A DNA stretch of 64,000 nucleotides from Bradyrhizobium sp. Y36 (GTDB lineage Bacteria > Pseudomonadota > Alphaproteobacteria > Rhizobiales > Xanthobacteraceae): positions 1-64,000 of the forward strand of contig NZ_NWTI01000024.1 of assembly GCF_002531575.1 (NCBI RefSeq), in the 5' to 3' direction. This document shows, piece by piece, positions 44,167 through 53,076 of the stretch (its first letter is position 1; each line of letters starts with the position of its first letter). The translations under genes were made by a program, and so were the position numbers. The notes under the pieces are model-generated. The model made no database searches. It was given only the letters and a program-made list of their open reading frames with translations, and had not been told where the DNA came from.

Positions 44167-45093
44167 ATGTCGAACTTCTTCACCACGCGCCTGTTCTTCA
44201 TCTCGCTCGCGCTCGTCGTGATCGCAGCGACGCTGCCGCTCTACGTCTCCGGCTATGTGCTCGGGCTGCTCACCGTCGCGTTCTATTTCGGCGTGTTCGC
44301 CATGGCCTGGGATCTGCTGTTCGGCTTTGCCGGCGAAGTGAATTTCGGACCGACCTTCCTGATCGGCGTCGGCGCCTACACCGCCGGCATCCTCAACGCC
44401 CAGTTCGGCTGGTCGGTCTATCCCTGCATCGTGCTCGGCGCGCTCGCCTCCGTCGTCGCCGGCCTCGTGCTGGCGCTGCCGGCGCTCAGGGTGCGCGGCC
44501 CCTATTTCGGCCTGACCACGCTGGTCGCCGTGCTGATGCTGCAGAATTTCATCGTGGTGTTCGCCGATCTCACCGGCGGCGAGATCGGGCTCACCATCCC
44601 CGACGTCATCAGCATCAATGCCGGCACCAACTACTGGATCGCGCTCGGCTTCATGACGATCTCCGCCGCGATCCTCTATGGCCTGTCGCAATCGCCGATC
44701 GGGCTCGTGCTGCAGGCCAGCGGCCAGGACCCGGTCCAGGCCGGCGCGCTCGGCTTCAACATTGTCAAGCACAAGCTCGCCGCCTTCATCGTCTCCGCGT
44801 TCTTCTCCGGATTGTCAGGCGCGCTGCTGGTGTTCTATTTCGGCACCGCCTCGGTCGGCACGGTCGTCGACGTCGCGGTCGGCGTCAACGTGATCGTCTC
44901 GGCCGTGCTCGGCGGCCGCCGCACCGTGCTCGGCGCGGCGCTGGGCGCGATCTTCCTGATCGTCGCCGGCGAGTTCCTGCGCCCGACCGGCGAGCTTGCG
45001 ACCTTCATCGTCTCAGCGGTGGCGCTGCTCGTGGTGCTGTTCTTCCCCGGCGGCTTCCTCGGGGCGGCCCTCTCGCGTGAGGCTCGCTCGTGA
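44167..45093 (+). CDS. livM: Branched-chain amino-acid ABC transporter permease LivM
   Basis: 308 residues, about nine membrane spans. LivM features: AMAWDLLFGFAGEVNFGPTFLIGVGAY, RGPYFGLTTLVAVLMLQN, LSGALLVFYFGTASV, and VIVSAVLGGRRTVLGAALGAIFL. It forms the channel with LivH. Stop overlaps the start of the fused ATPase gene. Confidence 0.92.
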   Translation: MSNFFTTRLFFISLALVVIAATLPLYVSGYVLGLLTVAFYFGVFAMAWDLLFGFAGEVNFGPTFLIGVGAYTAGILNAQFGWSVYPCIVLGALASVVAGLVLALPALRVRGPYFGLTTLVAVLMLQNFIVVFADLTGGEIGLTIPDVISINAGTNYWIALGFMTISAAILYGLSQSPIGLVLQASGQDPVQAGALGFNIVKHKLAAFIVSAFFSGLSGALLVFYFGTASVGTVVDVAVGVNVIVSAVLGGRRTVLGAALGAIFLIVAGEFLRPTGELATFIVSAVALLVVLFFPGGFLGAALSREARS

Positions 45094-46574
45094 TGGATAT
45101 GAGGCTTTCAAACCGGGCCGTGCTCGAAGTCCGCGGCCTGACCAAGCGCTTCGGCGGCCTGACCGCGGTGAAGAACCTCGGCTTCGAGGTCAACAGCGGC
45201 GAGATCTTCGGCCTGATCGGGCCGAACGGCTCGGGCAAATCGACCGCGATGAAGAGCGTGATGGGGATCGAGCGCCCCACCGCGGGCGAGGTGATCTTCG
45301 AGGGCGAGAACGTCGCCGGCCTGCCCGCGCACAAGATCGCGCGAAAAGGCTTCGGCATGGTGTTCCAGCACTCGCGGCCGCTGAACCGGCAGACGGTGCT
45401 GGAGAACATCCTGGTCGCGCTGCTGCCGGACAGCCTGTTCATGCTGTTTCCCGACAAGGCGCTGGTCGAGCGCGCCAAATGGATCGCCGAGCGCGTCGGC
45501 CTCGGCAACGTGATGAACCGCCGCCCGCCGACGCTGCCCTTTGCCGACCTGCGCCGGCTCGAGCTCGCCAAGGCCATCGCGCGTGATCCCAAGGTCGTGC
45601 TGGTGGACGAGCCCTTCGCCGGCCTGACGCGCGCCGAGGTCAACACCTTCTCCGACCTGATCCGCAGCTTTCGCGACGAGGGCCGCGCGGTGATGCTGGT
45701 CGACCACAACGTCAAGAGCGTCGCCGCGCTCGTCGACCGCGTGCTCGCGATGTATCTCGGCGAGGAGATCGTCACCGGCAAGGCCGACGAGGTCATGCGA
45801 AACGAGACGGTGCGCCGGGTCTATCTCGGCGGCGCCATCGAGACCCATGCGCGGCCGGAGACCAGCTTCAAGGACAAGGTGCCGCTGCTCCAGGTCGAGA
45901 ATGTCAGCGTGTTCTACGGCAAGGCCCAGGCGCTGGAGAACGTCTCGATCCACGTCCACGAGGGCGAGTTCGTCTCGGTGGTCGGCCTCAACGGCGCCGG
46001 CAAGACCACGCTGTTCAACACCATCTCCGGTTTCCTGCCCTATAGCGGCGAGATCGTCCGCGGCGGCGAAAAGCTGCGCGGCACCAGCCCGGCCAAAATC
46101 GCCCGCAGCGGCCTCGTGCAGTGTCCTGAATCGCGCGAGCTGTTCGGCGAGATGAGCGTGCGGGAGAACCTCGATCTCGGCGGCCAGCACCTTGCCGACG
46201 ACAAGCGCGCCGCACAGCTCGCCTGGCTGTTCGAGCTGTTCCCGATCCTGAAGGAGCGCCAGAGCCAGATGGCGCAGACGCTCTCCGGCGGCGAGCAGCA
46301 GATGCTGGCGATCGGCCGCGCGCTGATGATGCAGCCGCAGATCCTGATCCTGGACGAGCCGACGCTGGGGCTTGCGCCCGTCATCCTCGAGCAATTGTCC
46401 AAGGCGTTGACGAAGCTGCGGGAGACGACGGCGATCACGGTGCTGCTCGGCGAGCAGAACGTCACCTTCGCCCTGCCGCATGCCGACCGCGTCTACGTGC
46501 TCGAACACGCCCGGATCGTCTGGGAGGGCGATCCCGGCCGCTTCGCGAGCGAGGCCGGCGCCGATTTTCTGTAA
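45093..46574 (+). CDS. Fused LivG-LivF ABC ATPase
   Basis: 493 residues from the ATG at 45093 (a GTG at 45090 is possible). First ATPase (1-250): Walker A GPNGSGKST, Walker B VVLVDEPFAGL; its signature is degenerate (LPFADLRRLELAKA instead of LSGGQ-type). Second ATPase (about 265-493): GLNGAGKTT, canonical TLSGGEQQMLAIGRAL, ILILDEPTLGLAP. LivG and LivF are usually separate proteins; here a short linker (ETHARPETSFKDKVPLLQ) joins them in one polypeptide. It energises the LivHM channel. Confidence 0.92.
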   Translation: MDMRLSNRAVLEVRGLTKRFGGLTAVKNLGFEVNSGEIFGLIGPNGSGKSTAMKSVMGIERPTAGEVIFEGENVAGLPAHKIARKGFGMVFQHSRPLNRQTVLENILVALLPDSLFMLFPDKALVERAKWIAERVGLGNVMNRRPPTLPFADLRRLELAKAIARDPKVVLVDEPFAGLTRAEVNTFSDLIRSFRDEGRAVMLVDHNVKSVAALVDRVLAMYLGEEIVTGKADEVMRNETVRRVYLGGAIETHARPETSFKDKVPLLQVENVSVFYGKAQALENVSIHVHEGEFVSVVGLNGAGKTTLFNTISGFLPYSGEIVRGGEKLRGTSPAKIARSGLVQCPESRELFGEMSVRENLDLGGQHLADDKRAAQLAWLFELFPILKERQSQMAQTLSGGEQQMLAIGRALMMQPQILILDEPTLGLAPVILEQLSKALTKLRETTAITVLLGEQNVTFALPHADRVYVLEHARIVWEGDPGRFASEAGADFL

Positions 46575-46614
46575 GTCATCGACATCAAGAAGAAGCATAG
46601 AAAGGGAAACGACC

Positions 46615-47850
46615 ATGCGACCATCTTTTCCGAGCCTCAGCCTGCTCACCTCCGCGCTTGCGCTGTGCCTTGCCGCGCCCGCTTATGCCCAGTCGAACGA
46701 CCCGATCAAGATCGGGGTCATTGCCGAGGTGCAGTCGATCGCGGGCGCCGCGACCCCGGGCGGCGCCCAGATCGCCGCCGACGAGATCAACGCCAAGGGC
46801 GGCATTCTCGGCCGCAAGGTCGAGATCGTCACCTACGACAACAAGAGCTCCTCGGCCGATTCCGTGCGCGCTTTCCAGCGCGCGGTGAGCGAGGACAAGG
46901 TCTCCGCGGTGATCGCGAGCTACATCTCCGAGGTCGTGCTGGCGCTGGAGCCCTGGGCAGCGCGGCTGAAGATGCCGCTGATCACGCCGGGTGCGGCGTC
47001 GAACGAGATCACCAAGGCGATCCACAACGACTATGAGAAGAACAAGTACACCTTCCACGGCTATCTGACCTCGGCGGCCCAGGCCCAGCTCGTCTGCGAC
47101 GCCGCCAAGGACCTCCTCGTCGACAAGCTCAAGTTCAAGACGGTCGCGATCATGAGCGAGGACGCCGCCTGGACCAAGCCGCTCGACGTCGGCTACGAGG
47201 CCTGCCTGCCCAAGGCTGGACTGAAGGTCGTCGAGCACGTGCGCTTCTCGCCCGATACCACCGACTTCACGCCGATCTTCAACAACATCGAGAGCAAGAA
47301 GCCCGACGTGATCGTGACCGGCATCTCGCATGTCGGCGTGCAGCCGACGGTGCAGTGGAAGAACCAGCAGGTGCCGATCCCGATGTTCGGCATCTCCGCG
47401 CAGGCGCTGAGCCCGACCTTCTGGAAGGACACCAACGGCGCTGCCGACGGCATCCCCTCGCTGGCGGTCGCAACGCCCGACGTCGCGGTGACTTCGAAGA
47501 CCAAGCCGTTCGCGGCCGCCTTCAAGGCGAAGTTCGGCCAGCCGCCGGCCTATACCGGCTACACCGCCTATGACGAGGTCTACATGATCACCGACGCGAT
47601 CAAGCGCGCCGGTTCGACCGATCCCGACAAGATGGTCACGGAGCTGGAGAAGACCGATTACGAGGGCACGATCGGCCAGATCCAGTTCTACGGCAAGAAC
47701 GACGAGTTCACCCACGGCATCAAGTCCGGCCCGGGCACCGTCACCGGTCTCGTCTTCCAGTGGCAGGACCAGAAGCAGGTCGTGGTCTGGCCGGAGAAGA
47801 TCGCGGAAGGCAAGATGAAGTTTCCGAACTTCGTGAAGCTGTCGCAGTAA
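46615..47850 (+). CDS. ABC-transporter substrate-binding protein (Liv type)
   Basis: 411 residues from the ATG at 46615 (AAGGGAAACGACC upstream). Sec signal ending LAAPAYA. Type I periplasmic-binding fold: IKIGVIAEVQSIAGAATPGGAQIAADEINAKGGILGRKVE in pieces, VSAVIASYISEVVLA, MPLITPGAASNEI, YTGYTAYDEVYMITDAI. It is the receptor of the LivHM-GF transporter, coded last in the operon. The pocket serines around TPGAAS differ from strict leucine-binding proteins, so the ligand is unknown. Confidence 0.9.
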   Translation: MRPSFPSLSLLTSALALCLAAPAYAQSNDPIKIGVIAEVQSIAGAATPGGAQIAADEINAKGGILGRKVEIVTYDNKSSSADSVRAFQRAVSEDKVSAVIASYISEVVLALEPWAARLKMPLITPGAASNEITKAIHNDYEKNKYTFHGYLTSAAQAQLVCDAAKDLLVDKLKFKTVAIMSEDAAWTKPLDVGYEACLPKAGLKVVEHVRFSPDTTDFTPIFNNIESKKPDVIVTGISHVGVQPTVQWKNQQVPIPMFGISAQALSPTFWKDTNGAADGIPSLAVATPDVAVTSKTKPFAAAFKAKFGQPPAYTGYTAYDEVYMITDAIKRAGSTDPDKMVTELEKTDYEGTIGQIQFYGKNDEFTHGIKSGPGTVTGLVFQWQDQKQVVVWPEKIAEGKMKFPNFVKLSQ

Positions 47851-47884
47851 CCGGCGGGCCGGCCCCCGGCCCCGCGTCCCCTGC

Positions 47885-47915
47885 AAGGCCCGTCGCGATG
47901 CCAGCGGCGGGCCTT
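47885..47915 (+). terminator. Rho-independent terminator of the liv operon
   Basis: AAGGCCCGTCGC / GCGGCGGGCCTT stem (one wobble), 7-nt loop, followed by GTTGCTTTG; 35 bp after the receptor stop. Confidence 0.7.
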
Positions 47916-48007
47916 GTTGCTTTGTGCAGAACGGAACCGGCGTGCTGGCCTCGGAGGACCCATCCTGCGATCTTGCCGTTACCCCTCATTCGGGGCGGAG
48001 GCGCGAG

Positions 48008-50518
48008 ATGGACGATCGAGCAAGACAAACCGGGAGCCCGACGCAGGACGACGGCTTCGTTCGGGTCCGCGGTGCGCGCGAGCACAATCTCAAGAACGTC
48101 GACGTCAGGATCCCGCGCAACGCCCTCGTCGTGTTCACCGGCGTGTCGGGCTCTGGCAAATCCTCGCTCGCCTTCGGGACGATCTATGCGGAGGCGCAGC
48201 GGCGCTACCTGGAATCGGTGTCGCCCTATGCGCGGCGGCTGTTTCACCAGATGCAGATTCCTGAGGTCGACGACATCGAGGGCCTGCCGCCGGCCGTGGC
48301 ACTGCAGCAGCAGCGCGGCGCGCCGACGACGCGGTCCTCGGTCGGCAGCGTCACCACCATCTCGAACCTGCTGCGGATGCTCTATTCCCGCGCCGGCGAT
48401 TATCCGCGGGGGCAGCCGATGCTCTATGCGGAGGCGTTCTCGCCGAACACGCCGGAGGGCGCCTGCCCGACCTGCCACGGCATCGGGCGGATGCTCGACG
48501 TCACCGAGACATCGATGGTGCCCGACGACACCAAGACGATCCGCGAGCGCGCCGTCGCAGCCTGGCCAAGTGCCTGGCAGGGCCAGAACCTGCGCGACAT
48601 CCTGACGACGCTCGGCTACGACGTCGACAGGCCCTGGCGCGAGCTGCCGAAGAAGGACCGCGACTGGATCCTGTTCACCGAGGAGCAGCCGACCGTTCCT
48701 GTCTATGCCGGCTACGATGCCGCCGAGGTCAAGCGGGCCCTGCGCCGCAAGGAGGAGCCGAGCTATCAGGGCACCTTCACGGGCGCCAAGCGCTACGTGA
48801 TGCAGACCTACGCCAAGTCCGAGAGCGCGATGATGAAGCGCCGCGTCGCGCAATTCATGATCACGCGGGACTGCCCGACCTGCCACGGCACACGGCTGAA
48901 GCCCGAGGCGCTCAAGGTGAAGTTCGCCGGGCGCAACATCGCCGAAATGTCGCATCTGCCGCTCAAGGAGATGCACGAGGTGATCAAGCCGTTCGCAAAA
49001 GGCTCGGCGGACAAATCGGAAAAGACCGTCGTAGCCCGGCGCATCTGCGAGGATCTGTCGGCGCGCCTCGCCGTGCTGATCGATCTCGGCCTCGGCTATC
49101 TCGCCTGCGAGCGCAGCACGCCGACGCTGTCGCCGGGCGAATTGCAGCGCTTGCGCCTTGCGACGCAGGTCCGCTCCAACCTGTTCGGCGTCGTCTACGT
49201 GCTCGACGAGCCGTCCGCGGGCCTGCACCCCGCCGACACCGAGGCGCTGCTGCGGGCGCTGGACCGATTGAAGCACGCCGGCAACTCGATCTTCGTGGTC
49301 GAGCACGAGATCGAGGTGATCAGGCATGCCGACTGGCTGGTGGATGTCGGCCCCGACGCCGGCGACGGCGGCGGGCTCGTCCTCTACAGCGGGCCACCGG
49401 CAGGGCTCGGCGAGATCGCGCAATCGCGCACCGCGCATTATCTCGCCCGCCCCCGCAAGAAGCTGCCGGCGGTCCGTCGCGAGCCGAAGCGGCATCTGAA
49501 GCTGAGGGGCGTGACCCGCAATAATCTGCGCGGCCTCGACGTCGACATCCCGCTCGGTGTCATCGCGGGCATCACCGGCGTGTCGGGCTCCGGCAAATCG
49601 AGCCTGATCAGCCAGTTCCTCGTCGATACCGTGGCCGCACATCTCGGCCATACGCTCCCCACGGACGCAGACGACGACAGCCTTGCGCCCACGGTCGAGA
49701 CACTGGGCGGCAAGATCGTTGCCGGCCTCGACCACATCAACCGCCTCGTTGTCGTCGACCAGAAGCCGATCGGCCGCACGCCGCGCTCCAACCTTGCGAC
49801 CTATACCGGCCTGTTCGATCATGTGCGAAAGCTGTTCGCGGCGACGCCGCAGGCAAAATCACGCCGCTACGATGCCGGCCGCTTCTCCTTCAACGTCGCC
49901 AAGGGCCGCTGTGCGACCTGCGAAGGCGAGGGCTTCGTCTGCGTCGAGCTGCTGTTCCTGCCCAGCGTCTACGCGCCCTGCCCGGCCTGCAAGGGCGCGC
50001 GCTACAACGCCAAGACGCTGGAGGTGAAGATCCGCGGCAAATCCATCGCAGACGTATTGGCGATGCGCGTGGACGAGGCTTTCGACTTCTTCGGTGACGA
50101 TTCCGCCCTGAGCCGGTCGCTCGCGGTCGTGCGCGAGGTCGGGCTCGGCTATATCCGCCTCGGCCAGTCCGCAACCGAATTGTCCGGCGGCGAGGCCCAG
50201 CGCATCAAGCTCGCGACCGAGCTGATGCGTCCGCAACGCGGCCATACGCTCTATGTGCTGGACGAGCCGACCACCGGCCTTCATCCGCGCGACGTCGAGC
50301 GGCTGATCGCGCAGTTGGAGCGGATCGTGGACGCCGGCAACAGCGTGATCGTGGTCGAGCACGACATGGACGTCGTGGCGCACAGCGACTGGATCATCGA
50401 TCTCGGACCCGGGGCCGGCGACGAGGGCGGCCGTGTCGTCGCGGCGGGAACGCCCGAGCGGGTCGCCGAGGCCGGCGGCAAGACGGCGCCATATCTGGCG
50501 CGGCGGTTGAAGCAGTAG
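48008..50518 (+). CDS. UvrA-like ABC-class DNA-binding ATPase
   Basis: 836 residues from the ATG at 48008 (GGAGGCGCGAG upstream), shorter than UvrA proper (about 940-1000). Two ABC ATPases: Walker A VFTGVSGSGKSSLAFGT and GITGVSGSGKSSL; signatures LSPGELQRLRLATQ (first, degenerate) and ELSGGEAQRIKLATEL (second); Walker B YVLDEPSAGLHP and YVLDEPTTGLHP. Zinc ligands: CPTCHG twice and CATCEGEG with CPACKG. It matches the compact UvrA paralogues that recognise DNA adducts or confer drug tolerance. The main uvrA should be elsewhere. Confidence 0.88.
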   Translation: MDDRARQTGSPTQDDGFVRVRGAREHNLKNVDVRIPRNALVVFTGVSGSGKSSLAFGTIYAEAQRRYLESVSPYARRLFHQMQIPEVDDIEGLPPAVALQQQRGAPTTRSSVGSVTTISNLLRMLYSRAGDYPRGQPMLYAEAFSPNTPEGACPTCHGIGRMLDVTETSMVPDDTKTIRERAVAAWPSAWQGQNLRDILTTLGYDVDRPWRELPKKDRDWILFTEEQPTVPVYAGYDAAEVKRALRRKEEPSYQGTFTGAKRYVMQTYAKSESAMMKRRVAQFMITRDCPTCHGTRLKPEALKVKFAGRNIAEMSHLPLKEMHEVIKPFAKGSADKSEKTVVARRICEDLSARLAVLIDLGLGYLACERSTPTLSPGELQRLRLATQVRSNLFGVVYVLDEPSAGLHPADTEALLRALDRLKHAGNSIFVVEHEIEVIRHADWLVDVGPDAGDGGGLVLYSGPPAGLGEIAQSRTAHYLARPRKKLPAVRREPKRHLKLRGVTRNNLRGLDVDIPLGVIAGITGVSGSGKSSLISQFLVDTVAAHLGHTLPTDADDDSLAPTVETLGGKIVAGLDHINRLVVVDQKPIGRTPRSNLATYTGLFDHVRKLFAATPQAKSRRYDAGRFSFNVAKGRCATCEGEGFVCVELLFLPSVYAPCPACKGARYNAKTLEVKIRGKSIADVLAMRVDEAFDFFGDDSALSRSLAVVREVGLGYIRLGQSATELSGGEAQRIKLATELMRPQRGHTLYVLDEPTTGLHPRDVERLIAQLERIVDAGNSVIVVEHDMDVVAHSDWIIDLGPGAGDEGGRVVAAGTPERVAEAGGKTAPYLARRLKQ

Positions 50519-50675
50519 CGCGCGATCGAGCTGGCCGCGCCGTCATTTCGCAATTGCGTTCAGCGCAGTCGACGACTGACCTCGACTTTCGCGATGTTGA
50601 CTTTCCGCGATCCCCCTCCCCATACTTCGCAAAAAAATAACAACCAATCATAAAACGGTTTTGAGGGAGGATAGG

Positions 50676-51986
50676 ATGCCGACTTCACGCAGGCAGCTGC
50701 TGAAGGGTACGGCGGCTGCCGCCGCTACGCTCAGCCTCGATTGGACCAGGGCCCAGGCGCAGGCCGAGAATTTGCGCATCGGCCTGATCTACGACCTCAC
50801 CGGCCCGTTCGCCGCCGGCGGCTCCGTCGCCTCCTCGGTCGGCGCGCAGATCGCCATCGATCTCGTCAACGAAAAAGGCGGCATCGGCGGCAAGACCAGG
50901 ATCGTGCCTGTTGCCGTGGACTCCCAGAGCAAGGCCGATGTTGCCATCAACGAAGCCGAGCGGCTGATCAGCCAGGAAAAGATCGACATCATCAACGGCG
51001 TCTATTCCAGCGCCCACGCAGTGCCGATGGCGGCGAAGGTCGAGCAGCAGAAGAAGATCCTCTGGATCACGACCGCGGTCTCGACCGCCGTGTTCAAGGA
51101 CAAGAACCTGCAGTATGTGTTTCGCGCGCAGATTCATTCCGACCAATACGGCCAGGCCTTTGCCGGCTTCCTCGCCGAGCACGCGCAGGCCAAGCTCGGC
51201 ATGGATCCCAAGGACGTCAAGGTCGCGTTGATCCACGAGGACGGTCCCTATGGCGTCGGCGTCGCCGCCGCGGACGAGGCCTACGCCAAGCAGGCCGGCA
51301 TCCAGGTGGTGTTGCGCGAAGGCTACTCGGCATCCGCTCCCGACCTGTCGGTGCTCGTCACGAAAATCAAGCGCGCCAAGGCCGACGTGATCTCGCATGC
51401 CGGCTACAACCCCGACATCACCCTGTTCCTGCGCCAGGCCCGCGAGAGCGGGTTGCGCTTCAAGATGCTGTTCGGGGCCGGTGCGGGCTACAGCCAGCTC
51501 GACAAGCTGCGCGCCACGTTTGGTGCCGACATCGACAATTTCTGCAACATCGATCCGGTGCCGGCGCAGCTGCTCGATCCCGCCAAGCTGGCGCCGGGCA
51601 TGGGCGACCTGATCAGGACCATGGTCTCGCGCTATCAGACCAAGACCGGCGCGACCGACGTGCCGCCGCACTGCTCGATGGGCTTCAACCAGACCTGGGT
51701 GCTGCTCAACAACGTGCTGCCGGTCGCCAGAGAGAAGTACGGCAGCTTCGAGCCCGAAGCGATCCGGAAAGCAGCACTCGACGTCGACATCCCCGCGGGC
51801 GGCACCATCCAGGGCTACGGCGTGAAATTCTTCCCGCCGGGCACGCCGCTGTCCGGCCAGAACGAGCGCTCGACGCCGGTGGTGATGCAGAACGCCGGCG
51901 AGCACATTTCGGTGGTGTGGCCGACGAATATCCGGACGCAGGACCCGGTGTTTCCATTGCCGAAGGGCTCGACTTACGGGACGTGA
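50676..51986 (+). CDS. Tat-exported Liv-type substrate-binding protein
   Basis: 436 residues from the ATG at 50676, preceded by GAGGGAGGATAGG. Twin-arginine signal SRRQLLKGTAAAAATLSLDW. The mature part is a type I periplasmic-binding protein: LRIGLIYDLTGPFAAGGSV, NGVYSSAHAVPMAAKVEQ, VALIHEDGPYGVGVA, ISHAGYNPDITLFL. The YDLTGP entry and the Tat signal set it apart from the 46615 receptor. No permease adjoins it, so it may use the upstream Liv channel or a distant one. Ligand unknown. Confidence 0.88.
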   Translation: MPTSRRQLLKGTAAAAATLSLDWTRAQAQAENLRIGLIYDLTGPFAAGGSVASSVGAQIAIDLVNEKGGIGGKTRIVPVAVDSQSKADVAINEAERLISQEKIDIINGVYSSAHAVPMAAKVEQQKKILWITTAVSTAVFKDKNLQYVFRAQIHSDQYGQAFAGFLAEHAQAKLGMDPKDVKVALIHEDGPYGVGVAAADEAYAKQAGIQVVLREGYSASAPDLSVLVTKIKRAKADVISHAGYNPDITLFLRQARESGLRFKMLFGAGAGYSQLDKLRATFGADIDNFCNIDPVPAQLLDPAKLAPGMGDLIRTMVSRYQTKTGATDVPPHCSMGFNQTWVLLNNVLPVAREKYGSFEPEAIRKAALDVDIPAGGTIQGYGVKFFPPGTPLSGQNERSTPVVMQNAGEHISVVWPTNIRTQDPVFPLPKGSTYGT

Positions 51987-52375
51987 GGGGCGGCGGCGGC
52001 GGTGCACCCTCTCCCACTTGCGGGAGAGGGGGGCTCGTCGCGTAGCGGCGATACGGTGAGATCGCTTTCACGTGCGATTGCGCTGACACGTTGCAATCAA
52101 GCGCACTTGCATCCACCGGTCATTGCATTCGCGCTATAGTTGGATTTTCGGCTGCGAGGCGGCGCGTACAAGTTGTGACACGAAGTCCTGTTGAAACAAA
52201 AACCTCTTAAAGTGTGATCCAGGTAATTAGTCCCGCTTCGTTTTGGCACGTACAAGGCGGACATCCGATCCCGTCCAGCGTTGGTCGACGGCCTCGCAAA
52301 TCCGGCTCGCATGACGAAGCCGCCCAGCAGGGATCAGGCATTTCAAAGCGTAGGTTTCAACGGTTGGGGGTGACG
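51987..52375. other. Intergenic with a short palindromic repeat
   Basis: Contains CCCTCTCCC-ACTTGC-GGGAGAGGG (52007-52030), a perfect 9-bp stem without U-run, typical of extragenic repeats and possibly ending the receptor transcript. Further on, TTGCAT...GCTATAGTT (about 52123-52142) could be promoter-like. No gene recognised. Confidence 0.45.
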
Positions 52376-52564
52376 ATGCCCGCCATATTCGAATTGCTCT
52401 ACAAGGAATTTTGCCGCGCCCGGCTTGCCGAAATGCGCAAGCAGCTTCTGCTCACAGGCAAACGTCCCGAGCTCCTTGGGGCGGATGACGGTTTCTCCGA
52501 CCCGGATGGCGCCGACAGAACCGATGCGACGCCCCCGGAGGAATGGACTCGCGTCAGGAAATAA
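52376..52564 (+). CDS. Small hypothetical protein (62 aa)
   Basis: ATG at 52376 with GGGGG upstream. MPAIFELLYKEFCRARLAEMRKQLLLTGK is amphipathic, then an acidic stretch (GADDGFSDPDGADRTD) and a short charged end. Soluble, unassigned. It lies 56 bp before the 28-aa membrane peptide gene and may share a transcript. Confidence 0.55.
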   Translation: MPAIFELLYKEFCRARLAEMRKQLLLTGKRPELLGADDGFSDPDGADRTDATPPEEWTRVRK

Positions 52565-52620
52565 CGTCCGTCCCTTTGCCGTACCTGCATTTGTAGACAA
52601 GCAGATTTCAGGAGGCACTC

Positions 52621-52707
52621 TTGAACACACCCGAATTCTATGCTGCGTCGATTGCCTGCCTCTCCTGCATGACGATTGCGCTCATGATCGCCGTCGGCGC
52701 CTGGTAG
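52621..52707 (+). CDS. 28-aa membrane peptide (TTG start)
   Basis: AGGAGG sits 6 bp before the TTG at 52621. The product NTPEFYAASIACLSCMTIA followed by LMIAVGAW is a single hydrophobic span with two cysteines. A second, truncated copy of its 3' half occurs 180 bp downstream (52860-52904), so it was duplicated with its flank. Coding status rests on the strong ribosome site and on conservation of the frame in the duplicate. Confidence 0.5.
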   Translation: MNTPEFYAASIACLSCMTIALMIAVGAW

Positions 52708-52767
52708 CGACGGCATCGCTCTATTTGTGAGGGAAACTCTCCACGCGTTTAGGGTGGGCAAAGACAT

Positions 52768-52860
52768 CGTAGGGTGGGCAAAGGCGCACTTGCGCCGTGC
52801 CCACGATCTCCCTCGATCAGGACGGAACACGTGGGCACGCTGCGCTTTGCCCACCCTACG
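52768..52860. repeat. GTAGGGTGGGCAAAGGCGC inverted repeat, copy 3
   Basis: 93 bp, ends CGTAGGGTGGGCAAAGG and GCTTTGCCCACCCTACG. Confidence 0.8.
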
Positions 52861-52949
52861 ATGCGGCGTCGATCGCGATCATGATTGCCGTCGGCGCATG
52901 TTAGCAGCATCGCTCTATTCGTGAGGGACACTCTCCACGCGCTCGATAT

Positions 52950-53042
52950 CGTAGGGTGGGCAAAGGCGCAACCGCGCCGTGCCCACGATCTCCCTCGATC
53001 AGGACGGAAGACGTGGGCACGCTGCGCTTTGCCCACCCTGCG
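52950..53042. repeat. GTAGGGTGGGCAAAGGCGC inverted repeat, copy 4
   Basis: 93 bp; nearly identical to copy 3, right end GCCCACCCTGCG with one change. Confidence 0.8.
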
Positions 53043-53076
53043 ATGCTATCGGAAAATAGCGAGGGCGCGGCGCGTC

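Larger units (their letters stand above)
52676..53042 (+). repeat. 182-bp tandem duplication
   Basis: Two units whose repeat elements start 182 bp apart share ATGATCGCCGTCGGCGC-like text, ATCGCTCTATT, GTGAGGGA, ACTCTCCACGCG, and then the GTAGGGTGGG element. Unit 2 opens with the frame remnant AASIAIMIAVGAC ending TAG (52902-52904). A partial extra start (TTTAGGGTGGGCAAAGACAT, 52748) precedes the first element. Confidence 0.75.
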
